The notes: generated by a model from the letters alone, not told the origin. Positions 19,448 through 28,728 are shown, numbered from the stretch's first letter. The stretch is 64,000 nt of DNA from Angustibacter luteus (GCF_039541115.1 NZ_BAABFP010000005.1:1-64000); one strand, 5' to 3'. A program made the numbers and translations.

Positions 19448-20809
19448 ATGGCCCTTCGCGTGACCCGGTCTTCCAAGGCCCTCGCCATCACGGCGGCTGC
19501 AGGCCTTGCGCTCATGCTCACCGCCTGCGGGAGCAACGACGACGACAGCAGCAGCTCGGCGAGCAGCACGGACTGCGCCGCCTACAAGACGTACGGTGAC
19601 CTCAAGGGGAAGACGGTCAGCGTCTACACCTCGATCGTGGCCCCTGAGGACCAGCAGCAGATCGACTCGTACAAGCCTTTCGAGGAGTGCACGGGCGCGA
19701 CGATCAAGTACGAGGGCTCCAAGGAGTTCGAGGCCCAGCTGCCGGTCCGCGTCAAGGGCGGTAACGCGCCTGACATCGCGATCGTCCCGCAGCCCGGTCT
19801 GCTGAAGACCCTGGTCGCCACCGGCAAGGTCAAGAAGGCCCCCGACGCGACCGCGGCCAACGCCGACAAGTGGTTCGGGCCGGACTGGAAGGGCTACGGC
19901 ACGGTCGACGGCACCTTCTACGCGGCGCCGCTGGGCGCGAACGTGAAGTCGTACGTCTGGTACTCGCCGTCCGCCTTCAAGGACAAGGGCTACGAGGTCC
20001 CGCAGACGTTCGCCGACCTGATGACCCTGACCCAGAAGATCACCGACGACAACGGCAAGGGCTCGGCGTGGTGCGCCGGCATCGGCTCCGGTGACGCCAC
20101 CGGCTGGCCGGCCACCGACTGGCTGGAGGACATGCTGCTGCGCACCGGTGGCGTGGACGTCTACGACCAGTGGGTCAACCACGAGATCCCGTTCAACGAC
20201 CCCAAGGTCGCGGACGCGCTCGCCAAGGTCGGCGGCATCCTGAAGAACCCGAACTTCGTCAACGGCGGCGACGTCAAGTCCATCGCCACGACGACGTTCC
20301 AGGACGCGGGCCAGCCGATCCTCGACGGCTCGTGCTGGATGCACCGGCAGGCCTCGTTCTACGCGGCCAACTGGCCGGAGGGCACCAAGGTCGGCCCGGA
20401 CGGCGACGTGTGGGCGTTCTACTTCCCGGCGGTCGACCCGGCTCAGGGCAAGCCCGTCCTGGGTGGTGGCGAGTTCATCACCGCCTTCGCCGACCGTCCC
20501 GAGGTGCAGGCGTTCCAGACCTACCTGAGCTCGGACACCTGGGCCAACAACAAGGCCAAGGCCACCCCGGCCGGCGGCTGGGTCAGCGCGAACAAGGGCC
20601 TGGACGTCAACAACCTGGTCAGCCCGCTGGACAAGCTGTCCGCCCAGATCCTGCAGGACCCGAAGGCCAAGTTCCGGTTCGACGGGTCCGACCAGATGCC
20701 CGGTGCTGTCGGTGCCGGAACCTTCTGGAAGGGCATGACGGACTGGATCACCGGCAAGTCCGACGCGGACACGCTGAACTACATCGAGAACTCCTGGCCG
20801 AAGAGCTGA
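19448..20809 (+). CDS. Sugar ABC transporter substrate-binding lipoprotein
   Basis: 453 aa solute-binding protein of the CUT1 class, anchored outside the membrane. The signal sequence ends in a lipobox, LMLTAC, at about residues 22-27, followed by a Ser/Asp-rich tether. The mature part is an extracellular solute-binding family 1 fold (PVRVKGGNAPDIAIVPQPG, DWLEDMLLRTGG). Overall it resembles AglE-type alpha-glucoside binding proteins, but the sugar is not certain. ATG 19448 has GGGAGG 8 nt upstream. Two LacI operators control the promoter, and a strong stem-loop separates it from the permease genes. No ATPase gene is in the cluster, so a shared MsiK-type ATPase is implied. Confidence 0.87.
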   Translation: MALRVTRSSKALAITAAAGLALMLTACGSNDDDSSSSASSTDCAAYKTYGDLKGKTVSVYTSIVAPEDQQQIDSYKPFEECTGATIKYEGSKEFEAQLPVRVKGGNAPDIAIVPQPGLLKTLVATGKVKKAPDATAANADKWFGPDWKGYGTVDGTFYAAPLGANVKSYVWYSPSAFKDKGYEVPQTFADLMTLTQKITDDNGKGSAWCAGIGSGDATGWPATDWLEDMLLRTGGVDVYDQWVNHEIPFNDPKVADALAKVGGILKNPNFVNGGDVKSIATTTFQDAGQPILDGSCWMHRQASFYAANWPEGTKVGPDGDVWAFYFPAVDPAQGKPVLGGGEFITAFADRPEVQAFQTYLSSDTWANNKAKATPAGGWVSANKGLDVNNLVSPLDKLSAQILQDPKAKFRFDGSDQMPGAVGAGTFWKGMTDWITGKSDADTLNYIENSWPKS

Positions 20810-20852
20810 TCTTTCGGTAGGACTGAGCCCGACGAGCAAGGAAGTCTCGATC

Positions 20853-20887
20853 CTGGCCGGGGGCACCCCCTGGGTGCCCCCGGCCAG
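20853..20887 (+). terminator. Strong stem-loop between binding-protein and permease genes
   Basis: A 16-bp perfect stem (20853-20868 with 20872-20887) with a 3-nt loop. Inside an operon, such an element usually works as a partial terminator or mRNA 3' shield, so that the binding protein is made in excess of the permeases. Confidence 0.8.
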
Positions 20888-20908
20888 AACACCAAAGGCG
20901 GTGGTTCG

Positions 20909-21871
20909 GTGTCAGCAGCGGAGAAGTTCGGCCAGATGTTCTTCGCCATCGGTCTGTTCGCGGTGGTCTTCATCGGAATCCTGTTGCTGGCCAGCCTCGC
21001 CAAGGGCCGCAAGGGCGAGCGGGTGCAGAGCCTGGCCTTCGTCGGCCCGGCGCTCCTGCTCCTGGCGGTCGGCCTGCTGTACCCGGCGATCCGCACGGTC
21101 GGGCAGTCGTTCAAGAACGGTGACGGCACCAAGTTCATCGGCTTGGACAACTACACCAACATCTTCACCAGCCCCGAGCAGCTGCTGGTCATCCGCAACA
21201 CGGCGGTCTGGGTGCTGCTCGTGCCGATCTTCGCCACGGCGATCGGCCTGATCTACGCGCTGCTGGTCGACAAGGCGCGCGGCGAGTCCTTCGCCAAGGC
21301 CTTGATCTTCCTGCCGATGGCCATCTCGATGGTCGGCGCGTCGATCATCTGGAAGTTCATGTACGACTACCGGCCGAAGACCCGGCCGCAGATCGGTCTG
21401 CTGAACGCCATCTTGGTCAAGCTCGGCTTCGACCCGCAGAACTTCATCCTGAACGCCCCGGCGAACACGGTCTTCCTGATCGTCATCATGATCTGGATCC
21501 AGTGCGGCTTCGCCATGGTGATCCTGTCGGCAGCGATCAAGGCGATCCCCGAGGACATCATCGAGGCGGCCCGGCTGGACGGTGTGCGCGGGATGCAGAT
21601 GTTCCGCTTCATCACGCTGCCGAGTATCCGTGGCGCCGTGGTGGTCGTCCTGACCACGATCGGCATCGCCGTCCTCAAGGTCTTTGACATCGTCCGCACG
21701 ATGACCGGTGGGCAGTTCGACACCAGCGTCGTCGCGAACGAGTTCTACAACCAGACGTTCCGCTACGACAACACCGGGCTCGGTGCGGCGCTGGCCGTGG
21801 TGCTCTTCGTCCTGGTGATCCCGTTCATTGTGTACAACGCTCGGCAGCTGCGACGTTCGGAGGGCCGATGA
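20909..21871 (+). CDS. Sugar ABC transporter permease (MalF/AglF-like)
   Basis: 320 aa inner-membrane subunit with about seven membrane helices. The ATPase-docking EAA loop is IEAARLDGVRGMQMFRFITLP. An extra N-terminal helix precedes the core, as in AglF-like proteins. GTG 20909 is the first start after the intercistronic stem-loop; the ribosome-binding site is weak (GGCGG). Its stop overlaps the next permease gene as ATGA, indicating translational coupling. Confidence 0.9.
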   Translation: MSAAEKFGQMFFAIGLFAVVFIGILLLASLAKGRKGERVQSLAFVGPALLLLAVGLLYPAIRTVGQSFKNGDGTKFIGLDNYTNIFTSPEQLLVIRNTAVWVLLVPIFATAIGLIYALLVDKARGESFAKALIFLPMAISMVGASIIWKFMYDYRPKTRPQIGLLNAILVKLGFDPQNFILNAPANTVFLIVIMIWIQCGFAMVILSAAIKAIPEDIIEAARLDGVRGMQMFRFITLPSIRGAVVVVLTTIGIAVLKVFDIVRTMTGGQFDTSVVANEFYNQTFRYDNTGLGAALAVVLFVLVIPFIVYNARQLRRSEGR

Positions 21872-22794
21872 GCACGCTGACCCCGGCAGTGACCCCCGAG
21901 GACACGCCGGCCCCACCGACCAAGAACCGTCCGTCCGCGCTGGCCAACGCCAAGTCGATGCTGTCCTCGCGGGTGGCCACGGTCATCGCGATCGTCATCG
22001 CCGTGCTCTGGACCATCCCGACGGCCGGCCTGCTGATCACCTCGTTCCGCAAGCCGCTGGACATCAACCGCAGCGGTTGGTGGACGGTCCTGCAGAACCC
22101 CAGCTTCACGCTGGACAACTACCGCCTGGCCCTGGGCAGCGGGACCTCCAGCCTGGCCGACGAGTTCGTGAACAGCATCGTCATCACCATCCCGGCCGTG
22201 CTGCTGCCGATCCTGCTGGCCACCCTCGCGGCGTACGCGTTCGCCTGGATGGACTTCAAGGGCCGCAACCTGCTGTTCGTGGCGGTCTTCACGATGCAGA
22301 TCGTGCCCATCCAGGTGACGATGATCCCGCTGCTGTCGCTGTACGTGAACACGCTGCACCTGAACGGGACGTTCTGGAGCGTGTGGCTCTCGCACACGAT
22401 CTTCGCCCTGCCGCTGGCGGTCTTCCTGATGCACAACTTCATCAAGGAGATCCCCGCCGAGCTGGTCGAGGCCGCGCGGGTGGACGGCGCCGGGCACGTG
22501 CGGATCTTCTTCCGCGTCATGCTGCCGCTGCTCACTCCGGCGCTGGCGGCGTTCGGCATCTTCCAGTTCCTGTGGGTGTGGAACGACCTGCTGGTCTCGC
22601 TGGTGTTCCTGGGCGGCTCCCCGGAGTTCCGGCCGATCACCGTCGCCATCTCCGAGCTCGCCGGCACCCGTGGCAGCGCCTGGTTCCTGCTGTCCGCCGG
22701 GGCGTTCATCGCGATGGTCGTGCCGGTCGTCGTCTTCCTGTCCCTGCAGCGGTACTTCGTCCGTGGCCTGCTCGCCGGTGGCCTGAAGGGGTGA
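21868..22794 (+). CDS. Sugar ABC transporter permease (MalG/AglG-like)
   Basis: 308 aa, the second membrane subunit of the importer. About six helices follow a 35-residue cytoplasmic N-terminus. The EAA loop reads VEAARVDGAGHVRIFFRVMLP. It starts at ATG 21868, overlapping the previous stop. The two permeases and the binding protein complete all but the ATPase of a CUT1 importer. The LacI regulator gene follows 31 nt later in the same direction. Confidence 0.92.
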   Translation: MSTLTPAVTPEDTPAPPTKNRPSALANAKSMLSSRVATVIAIVIAVLWTIPTAGLLITSFRKPLDINRSGWWTVLQNPSFTLDNYRLALGSGTSSLADEFVNSIVITIPAVLLPILLATLAAYAFAWMDFKGRNLLFVAVFTMQIVPIQVTMIPLLSLYVNTLHLNGTFWSVWLSHTIFALPLAVFLMHNFIKEIPAELVEAARVDGAGHVRIFFRVMLPLLTPALAAFGIFQFLWVWNDLLVSLVFLGGSPEFRPITVAISELAGTRGSAWFLLSAGAFIAMVVPVVVFLSLQRYFVRGLLAGGLKG

Positions 22795-22825
22795 ACGGGC
22801 CTGACGGGTCCGCTCGGGTGCTCGG

Positions 22826-23836
22826 GTGAGCCGGATCGAGGACGTCGCCAAGGCGGCGGGCGTGTCGACCGCGACGGTCTCGCGGGCCCTGCGTGGGCTG
22901 CCCAAGGTCAGCGAGCAGACCCGGGCGAAGGTGCTGGCCGCGGCCACCGAGCTGGAGTACGTCGCCTCACCGACGGCCTCCAGCCTGGCCTCGGGCAAGA
23001 CCCACGTGGTGGGGGTCGTCGTCCCGTACGTGACCCGGTGGTACTTCGCCGGCCTGATCAGCGGCGCCTCGGAGGTACTGCGCGAGCACGGGTTCCACGT
23101 CCTGCTGTTCGACGTCGGCGACGAGGGCCCGCAGCGGGCGCTGCTGCTGGACTCCCGCATGCTGTTCAAGCGGGTGGACGCCGTGCTGGTGCTGTCCCTG
23201 CGGCTGCACGAGGCCGAGCGTGAGCTGCTCTGCCGGCTCAACATCCCCGTGGTCACCGTCGGTGTGCCGGATCCGAACTGGCCCTGCGTGCGGATCGACG
23301 ACCTGGGTACGACGCAGCAGGCGACCGAGCACCTGATCGGGCTCGGCCACACCAGGATCGGCTACATCGGTGGCGACACCGTGCCCTCGATGGACTTCCC
23401 GACGCCGGCCGACCGGGCCCGCGGCTTCCGGGACGCGATGGCCCGGCACGGGCTGGACGTCGAGCCCAGCTCGGTGGTGATGGGGGACTGGTCACCGCTC
23501 AGCGGGTTGACGGTGGGCCTGGAGCTGCTCGGCCGCCCGGATCGCCCGACTGCCGTGGTCGCGGCGTCGGACGAGCTGGCCCTGGGGATCCTGGCGGCGG
23601 CCCGGCAGCTGGGGCTGCGGGTGCCGCAGGACGTGTCGGTGGTCGGCATCGACGACCACGAGATGGCCGAGCTCTACGGGCTGACCACGATCGCGCAACC
23701 GGTCGTCGAGCAGGGTCGGATGGCGACCCGGCTGCTGCTCTCCGCCGTCGCCGGCCTCGACACGGGCCACGACGTCGCGACCGTGCCCACGACCTTGGTG
23801 CTGCGCACCTCCACGGCCCCGCCGACTCAACCCTGA
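22826..23836 (+). CDS. LacI-family repressor of the sugar transporter
   Basis: 336 aa. The N-terminal LacI helix-turn-helix and hinge (RIEDVAKAAGVSTATVSRAL) are followed by a periplasmic-binding-protein-like sugar domain (GVVVPYVTRWYF, GDTVPSMDFPTPADRARGF, SVVGIDDHEMAELYGLTTI). It lies at the end of the transporter cluster, whose promoter carries two AAGCGCTT operators, so it very likely represses the operon until the transported sugar or a derivative binds. GTG 22826 was chosen as the helix-turn-helix starts three residues later. Its operators differ from the CelR/CebR box before the GH6 gene, so it is probably not the cellulase regulator. Confidence 0.92.
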   Translation: MSRIEDVAKAAGVSTATVSRALRGLPKVSEQTRAKVLAAATELEYVASPTASSLASGKTHVVGVVVPYVTRWYFAGLISGASEVLREHGFHVLLFDVGDEGPQRALLLDSRMLFKRVDAVLVLSLRLHEAERELLCRLNIPVVTVGVPDPNWPCVRIDDLGTTQQATEHLIGLGHTRIGYIGGDTVPSMDFPTPADRARGFRDAMARHGLDVEPSSVVMGDWSPLSGLTVGLELLGRPDRPTAVVAASDELALGILAAARQLGLRVPQDVSVVGIDDHEMAELYGLTTIAQPVVEQGRMATRLLLSAVAGLDTGHDVATVPTTLVLRTSTAPPTQP

Positions 23837-23844
23837 GTCGCCGC

Positions 23845-25026
23845 CTACGCCCTGAGCCGGCCGAACAGGCGCCCGACCGCACTGCTCGCGACGTGCACGA
23901 GTGACTCCAACGGCCCGCGCGCGAACGTCCGCCGCCACAGCACGGCCGCCAGCATGGCGACCGCCACGTGGGTGAGCAGCAGCGCCTTGCGGTGCACCAC
24001 GTCCTGCTGGGCGTCGGCTGCCACGACGTGGAGCGTGTAGAGGGTCAAGGTCATGGAGCCGGTGGCGGCCAGGGCTCCGACGATCCCGCCGGTGAGCCGA
24101 CCGAGGCGGCGGTCGCAGACGAGCAGGGCGAGACCGAGCACCGCCAGCGCGGAGCCGGTCGTGCTGACCAGGTCGAGCGTCGTCCCGGAGTGCGCGCTCG
24201 CGACGGCCTGCCACCACCAGGTCGTCGTCGGCGTCGTCCCGTAGAGGCCGCGCAGCTCCAGCTGCGTGACCCCCAGCCAGGGTGCGACGACCTCGGTCGG
24301 CCCGGCGGCGACCAGCCGGTCCCAGCCGCCCGCGGCGAGCAGGAGGCGGGAGGCGACCGCGGCGGTGACCACCATGACCGCGCCGGAGCCGAACAGGAGC
24401 CATGCGGTCCGCCTGCGCCGCAGCGACATCCGTCCCACCGCGATGCCGACGGCGAGGAACACCAGCCAGGTCAGCACGGGGTAGTAGCCGGTCAGGGACA
24501 GCCGGGTGATCAACCCGAGCGGGTCCGCCGTGAGGTCCGAGAACGAGGGTTGCTCACCCGGGCCGGGGGCGAGGTCCGCTCGCCACGCCTGGCTGAGCAG
24601 GGGCATCACCACGGCCCACGCGGCGGCTCCCACGAGGAGCGCCCGGGACGGGCACCACAGCAGGGGCAGGGCGAGGACGAACAGCACGGCGTAGTTCACC
24701 AGGATCACGGCGATGGGCGGGTCGAGCTGGACCAGCAGCAGGCCGATCACGGCGATCAGCGCCGCCCGGGTCACCACCCGGGCGACGACGACCCGGGCGG
24801 GGCGCAGCCGGGGCTGCCGCCCGCCCGTGGCCAGCGCGAGGCTGACCCCGGCCAGCACCGCGAACAGCGCCGACGCACGCCCGCCGGCGAACCAGAACCA
24901 GGGGGTGACGTGGTCCTGGGAGTCGAGCTCGGGCAGCAGGTGCGTGCCCATCATCCCGATCAGGGCCAGGGCACGGGCGGCGTCCACCCCGCGCAGCCGC
25001 TGGCCGGCCAGCGCCGGACCGCTCAC
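23845..25026 (-). CDS. Polytopic membrane acyltransferase, HGSNAT/DUF1624-DUF418-like
   Basis: 393 aa with about ten membrane segments. The N-terminus RLRGVDAARALALIGMMGTH and GRASALFAVLAGVSLAL are characteristic of bacterial heparan-alpha-glucosaminide N-acetyltransferase-like membrane proteins. These are thought to pass acyl groups across the membrane, but the substrate is unknown. GTG 25026 overlaps the azlD stop as GTGA, making it the last gene of a four-gene minus-strand operon (GNAT, azlC, azlD, this gene). The frame is open far upstream inside azlD/azlC, but that is non-coding. It ends 8 bp from the convergent lacI gene. Confidence 0.78.
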   Translation of the reverse strand: MSGPALAGQRLRGVDAARALALIGMMGTHLLPELDSQDHVTPWFWFAGGRASALFAVLAGVSLALATGGRQPRLRPARVVVARVVTRAALIAVIGLLLVQLDPPIAVILVNYAVLFVLALPLLWCPSRALLVGAAAWAVVMPLLSQAWRADLAPGPGEQPSFSDLTADPLGLITRLSLTGYYPVLTWLVFLAVGIAVGRMSLRRRRTAWLLFGSGAVMVVTAAVASRLLLAAGGWDRLVAAGPTEVVAPWLGVTQLELRGLYGTTPTTTWWWQAVASAHSGTTLDLVSTTGSALAVLGLALLVCDRRLGRLTGGIVGALAATGSMTLTLYTLHVVAADAQQDVVHRKALLLTHVAVAMLAAVLWRRTFARGPLESLVHVASSAVGRLFGRLRA

Positions 25027-25349
25027 GCCGCCCAGCCCGCTGCGCGCACGGCGGCCGCCACGGCCGCCGCGACCAGGATGACCACCAGGAACGGGGCGCG
25101 CAGCAGCAGCGCGACCACGGCTGCCGCGAGTCCGGCCACCCTCGCGTCCAGCACCAACCGGCCACCAGGGGCGCCGAACGCCTGGACCGCGACCAGCCCG
25201 GCGAGCAGGCTGACCGGCAGCAGCACGAGCGCCCGGCTGGCCAGCGGTCCCTCGAGGAGTCGGGGAGGAACCGAGAAGCCGATCCGCTTGAGGGCGAACG
25301 ACAGCGCGCACGCCACGAGGACGGCGACGACCAGCGTCGTCCCGCTCAC
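25023..25349 (-). CDS. azlD: Branched-chain amino-acid exporter small subunit, AzlD
   Basis: 108 aa with about four hydrophobic helices. AzlD partners AzlC to form a branched-chain amino-acid exporter in the plasma membrane. The motif FALKRIGFSVPPRLLEG is typical of the family. GTG 25349 overlaps the azlC stop as GTGA, and its own stop overlaps the acyltransferase start, so the three are translationally coupled. Confidence 0.85.
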   Translation of the reverse strand: MSGTTLVVAVLVACALSFALKRIGFSVPPRLLEGPLASRALVLLPVSLLAGLVAVQAFGAPGGRLVLDARVAGLAAAVVALLLRAPFLVVILVAAAVAAAVRAAGWAA

Positions 25350-26065
25350 GGTCGGGCCTCGCCCGTCGTCGGCCGCTCCCGCCGCCGTTGCAGCACGGCA
25401 CTGGCGAGGGCGACCACGCCCGCTGCGAGCACGGGCAGCCCGGCGGGCAGGACCGGGACGCAGACGAGCGCCACCGCGGCGGCGAAGACCGCCACCACCC
25501 GCGGCTCGCGGGCGGTGAGCCGTGGCCAGAGCAGCGCCAGGAACGCGGCCGCCGCCATGGCGTCCAGCCCGTAGCGTCGTGGGTCGCCCAACCGGTCCCC
25601 GGCAAGGGCGCCGACGGCGGTCATGAGATTCCAACCGGCGAAGACCGTCACGCCCGTGACCCAGAAGCCGATCCGGCGGGCCACCGGCTCGGCCTGGGCG
25701 CTGCCGACGGCGAACGACTCGTCGATGGTCAGGTGCGCCGCAACCACCCGTCGCGGTCCGCGCACGTGCAGCCAGCGGGCGACCTGCATGCCGTAGACGG
25801 CGTTGCGCACGCCGAGCAGGGTGGAGGTCGCGACCGCCGCGAACGGTCCACCGCCGGCGGCCACGACCCCGACGAACGCGAACTGCGAACCGCCGGTGAA
25901 CATCAGGGCGGACAACGCGATCGTCGACCAGAAGCCCACGCCCGCCGCGACGGACAGCGCGCCGAAGCTGACCCCGTACAGGCCGGTGGCCAGGCCGACC
26001 GAGAGCCCCTGGCGCACCACCTCGCGTCGCCGCCCGGCCGGCAGCGGCGGTGCGACGCAGGTCAC
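25346..26065 (-). CDS. azlC: Branched-chain amino-acid exporter large subunit, AzlC
   Basis: 239 aa, about seven helices. AzlC family signature: ALMFTGGSQFAFVGV and LLGVRNAVYGMQVARWL, with the conserved acidic LTIDESFAV region. With AzlD it probably exports branched-chain amino acids or analogues. GTG 26065 starts 7 nt after the GNAT stop; no strong ribosome-binding site is seen, consistent with coupling to the upstream gene. Confidence 0.9.
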   Translation of the reverse strand: MTCVAPPLPAGRRREVVRQGLSVGLATGLYGVSFGALSVAAGVGFWSTIALSALMFTGGSQFAFVGVVAAGGGPFAAVATSTLLGVRNAVYGMQVARWLHVRGPRRVVAAHLTIDESFAVGSAQAEPVARRIGFWVTGVTVFAGWNLMTAVGALAGDRLGDPRRYGLDAMAAAAFLALLWPRLTAREPRVVAVFAAAVALVCVPVLPAGLPVLAAGVVALASAVLQRRRERPTTGEARP

Positions 26066-26072
26066 CGGCGGG

Positions 26073-26636
26073 TCACCGGTCGGCCGCCGACCCGATCGCG
26101 GCCGACCAGCGCAGCTCGCGCACGGTCGCCGTCCCGTCGCCGGACGCATCCAGCACCCGGGTCGCCCCGTCCACCGTGAACCCGGCCTCGGCCAGGAACC
26201 GCTGCCGATCCTCGTCGGGCTCGGGCACCCAGGCCCGCAGCACGCCGAAGCCGTTGTCCCGCAAGGTGTCTGCGCTCGCGTTGAGCAGTCGCGAGCCGTG
26301 CCCGCTCCCGGTGCTGGCGGGGTCGACGAGCAGCACGAGGATCTCGGCGTCCTGCCCGTCGACCGCGTCGGCGTCCGTGCCCGGGCTGAGCGCCACGAAC
26401 GCGACGACGTCGGGCCCGGCGGTGGCCACCAGTACCCGGTGCTGCGGCGAGGGCGGGTCGGTGATGGCAGCCAGCCAGGACTCGGCGAGGGCTGGTGGCG
26501 CCAGGGCCGCCGCGGTGCGGTCCGGCAGCAGCTGCGCGTAGGCGGCCTGCCAGGCGTTGGCGTGCACCTGTCCGATCGCGTCGGCGTCCTGAGGGCGCGC
26601 GGGGCGGACGCCAGCGTCCGGGGTCGGGGTGCTCAT
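26073..26636 (-). CDS. GNAT-family N-acetyltransferase
   Basis: 187 aa. Single GNAT domain: VRPARPQDADAIGQVHANAW at the start and the acetyl-CoA loop STGSGHGSRLLNA in the middle. First gene of the operon with azlCD and the membrane acyltransferase. ATG 26636 has no Shine-Dalgarno; GAGAAT (minus strand, 26648-26643) ends 6 nt upstream, so it may be leaderless. It is divergent from the HAD phosphatase gene. Substrate unknown; the link to an amino-acid exporter hints at an amino-acid derivative. Confidence 0.82.
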   Translation of the reverse strand: MSTPTPDAGVRPARPQDADAIGQVHANAWQAAYAQLLPDRTAAALAPPALAESWLAAITDPPSPQHRVLVATAGPDVVAFVALSPGTDADAVDGQDAEILVLLVDPASTGSGHGSRLLNASADTLRDNGFGVLRAWVPEPDEDRQRFLAEAGFTVDGATRVLDASGDGTATVRELRWSAAIGSAADR

Positions 26637-26656
26637 CCGGGCATTCTCGCAGCACG

Positions 26657-26662
26657 TAGGGT
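26657..26662 (+). promoter_or_regulatory. -10 hexamer of the HAD gene, leaderless start
   Basis: TAGGGT ends 7 nt before GTG 26670; no ribosome-binding site intervenes. Confidence 0.55.
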
Positions 26663-26669
26663 CGTGCCC

Positions 26670-27338
26670 GTGACCGATCAGCTGCCCCGCACCGCCCTCG
26701 CCGGCCGGACGTTCGCGGCCGTCCTGTTCGACCTCGACGGCACGCTCGTGGACTCGACGGCCGCGGTGGTGCGCAGCTGGGTGACCTGGGCGGTGGAGCA
26801 CGACGTCGACCCGGTGCGTCTGCAGGGCTTCCACGGCGTGCCCTCGCAGCAGATCGTCCGGGAGGTGCTGGGGGAGGAGCGGCTGCCCGGTGCCCTGGCC
26901 CGGATCGACGAGCTCGAGCTGCAGGACGTCGACGGCGTGGTCGTCCTGCCCGGCGCCTCGCAGGCGATCGCGGCCGTGCCCGGCGGCCGCGCCGCCATCG
27001 TCACCTCGTGCACCCGGCGGCTGGCGGCGGCGCGCATCGGGGCGTCCGGGCTGCTGGCACCGCAGGTCGTCGTGACGGCGGACGACGTCACCCGTGGCAA
27101 ACCCGATCCGGAGCCGTTCCTGCTCGGAGCGCAGCGCCTCGGGGTCGCCGCGCGCGCCTGCCTGGTCGTCGAGGATGCACCCAGCGGCCTGGCCGCGGCT
27201 CGCGCGGCCGGGATGGCGACCCTGGCCGTCACCACCACGACCTCGCGGTCCGAGCTGGACGCCGACCTGGTGGTCGGGACCCTGGAGGACGTCGTCTTCC
27301 GGGCGGTGCCCGACGGCATCCAGGTCGTCGCCGGCTAG
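26670..27338 (+). CDS. HAD-superfamily phosphatase (subfamily IA)
   Basis: 222 aa. HAD motif I is DLDGTLVDS near residue 20, followed by a helical cap (residues about 30-90), motif II VTS, motif III Lys in [10 protein letters not shown], and motif [18 protein letters not shown]. It most resembles sugar-phosphate or glycerol-phosphate phosphatases and beta-phosphoglucomutase-like proteins; the physiological substrate is open. GTG 26670 preceded by a -10 hexamer at leaderless spacing. Its stop TAG shares the four bases CTAG with the stop of convergent folA. Confidence 0.88.
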   Translation: MTDQLPRTALAGRTFAAVLFDLDGTLVDSTAAVVRSWVTWAVEHDVDPVRLQGFHGVPSQQIVREVLGEERLPGALARIDELELQDVDGVVVLPGASQAIAAVPGGRAAIVTSCTRRLAAARIGASGLLAPQVVVTADDVTRGKPDPEPFLLGAQRLGVAARACLVVEDAPSGLAAARAAGMATLAVTTTTSRSELDADLVVGTLEDVVFRAVPDGIQVVAG

Positions 27339-27844
27339 CTGGCGGCCATCCGCCGGTAGCGACGGAACCGGTACGGCAGGCCGTTGGCGGACTGGTGCCA
27401 GCCCTCGGCCGGGTCGGTGCCGGCGAGCGCCCAGTCCGCGCCGGTCAGGGCCGGGGCGTACGCGTCGCCCGCGACGTCGAGGTCGATCTCGGTGACGACG
27501 ACCTCGTCGGCCAGTGGCAGCGCGGCGGCGTAGACCTGCGCACCGCCGATCACCCATACCGTGCCTGCGCTGGCCTCGCAGTGCAGGGCTTGGGCCAGGT
27601 CGTCGGTCACCTCGGCACCTTCCGCCTCGAACCCGGCGTCCCGGGAGAGGACGACGTTGCGGCGTCCGGGCAGGGGGCGGAACCTCTCGGGCAGGGACTG
27701 CCAGGTGGCCCGGCCCATCACGACCGTGCTCCCGGACGTGGCCTCGCGGAAGTGTCGCTGGTCCTCGGGCAGGTGCCAGGGCAGGGTGTTGCCGGCCCCG
27801 ATCACCCCACCCCGGGCCTGCGCCCAGATCAGGGCGACGCTCAC
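27335..27844 (-). CDS. folA: Dihydrofolate reductase
   Basis: Reduces dihydrofolate to tetrahydrofolate with NADPH, recycling the folate oxidised by ThyA. 169 aa. The signature [20 protein letters not shown] is followed by [29 protein letters not shown] and [16 protein letters not shown] 27844 overlaps the thyA stop as GTGA, the common thyA-folA operon. It ends tail-to-tail with the HAD gene, sharing bases of both stop codons. Confidence 0.95.
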   Translation of the reverse strand: MSVALIWAQARGGVIGAGNTLPWHLPEDQRHFREATSGSTVVMGRATWQSLPERFRPLPGRRNVVLSRDAGFEAEGAEVTDDLAQALHCEASAGTVWVIGGAQVYAAALPLADEVVVTEIDLDVAGDAYAPALTGADWALAGTDPAEGWHQSANGLPYRFRRYRRMAAS

Positions 27845-28659
27845 ACGGCCACCGGGGCCTTGATGGCGGGGTGGTGCTGGTAGTCGACGACGGTGAGGTC
27901 GTCGTACTCGTACTCGAACAGCGATGCGGCCCGGCGCAGCTCGAGCTGCGGGAACGGGTACGGGTCGCGGCTGAGCTGCTCGGTGACCTGCTCGACGTGG
28001 TTGTCGTAGATGTGGCAGTCCCCGCCGGTCCAGATGAAGTCGCCTGGCTCGAGGCCGACCTGCTGGGCGACCATCCGGGTCAGCAGCGCGTAGCTCGCGA
28101 TGTTGAAGGGCACGCCGAGGAACAGGTCGGCGCTGCGCTGGTACAGCTGGCAGGACAGCCGGCCCTGCGCGACGTAGAACTGGAACAGGGCGTGGCACGG
28201 CGCCAGCGCCATCTGCGGGATCTCGCCCACGTTCCAGGCCGACACGATCATGCGGCGCGAGTCCGGGTCGCGGCGCAAGGTGTCGAGCAGGTCGGTGATC
28301 TGGTCGACGTGCCGCCCGTCCGGCGTCGGCCAGGCCCGCCACTGCACGCCGTAGACCGGGCCGAGGTCGCCGTTCGCGTCGGCCCACTCGTCCCAGATGG
28401 TGACGCCGCGCTCCTGCAGCCAGCGCACGTTGCCGTCGCCGCGCAGGAACCAGAGCAGCTCGAGCGCCACGGACTTGAAGTGCACCCGCTTGGTGGTGAC
28501 CAGGGGGAACGCCTGGTCGAGCGGGAACCGGAGCTGGGCGCCGAACACGCTACGGGTGCCGGTGCCCGTGCGGTCGCTCTTGGCCGCGCCGTTCGCCATC
28601 ACGTGCCGCAGCAGGTCCTCGTACTGGGTGTCGGGCCGCCCGGCCAGGTCCGCGTGCAT
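27841..28659 (-). CDS. thyA: Thymidylate synthase (ThyA type)
   Basis: Methylates dUMP to dTMP using methylene-tetrahydrofolate. 272 aa. The catalytic cysteine is Cys155 in [35 protein letters not shown] and the folate site IYDNHVEQ are all present. ATG 28659 has no ribosome-binding site; TACCGT lies 6 nt upstream. It is divergent from dapA across a 75-bp region and translationally coupled to folA. Confidence 0.96.
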   Translation of the reverse strand: MHADLAGRPDTQYEDLLRHVMANGAAKSDRTGTGTRSVFGAQLRFPLDQAFPLVTTKRVHFKSVALELLWFLRGDGNVRWLQERGVTIWDEWADANGDLGPVYGVQWRAWPTPDGRHVDQITDLLDTLRRDPDSRRMIVSAWNVGEIPQMALAPCHALFQFYVAQGRLSCQLYQRSADLFLGVPFNIASYALLTRMVAQQVGLEPGDFIWTGGDCHIYDNHVEQVTEQLSRDPYPFPQLELRRAASLFEYEYDDLTVVDYQHHPAIKAPVAV

Positions 28660-28665
28660 GCCACC

Positions 28666-28671
28666 ACGGTA
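28666..28671 (-). promoter_or_regulatory. -10 hexamer of thyA, leaderless start
   Basis: Minus-strand TACCGT (28671-28666) ends 6 nt before ATG 28659. Confidence 0.5.
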
Positions 28672-28722
28672 GCCAGCGCCCCCGACAGCCGACGGGTGCC
28701 GCGCCGCCCGAGCCGACGGCGG

Positions 28723-28728
28723 TAGGTT
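28723..28728 (+). promoter_or_regulatory. -10 hexamer of dapA, leaderless start
   Basis: TAGGTT ends 6 nt before ATG 28735, again with no ribosome-binding site. Confidence 0.55.

Noticed and set aside
22826-23836. The local LacI protein as the CelR/CebR regulator of the cellulase.
   Set aside because: The operators at its own transporter have a different sequence from the CelR/CebR box, so a separate regulator is more likely.
23845-25605. A fusion of the membrane acyltransferase with an upstream 190-residue domain.
   Set aside because: The extra N-terminal translation is an Arg/Pro/Gly-rich shadow of azlD and azlC; the GTG at 25026 overlaps the azlD stop as expected.
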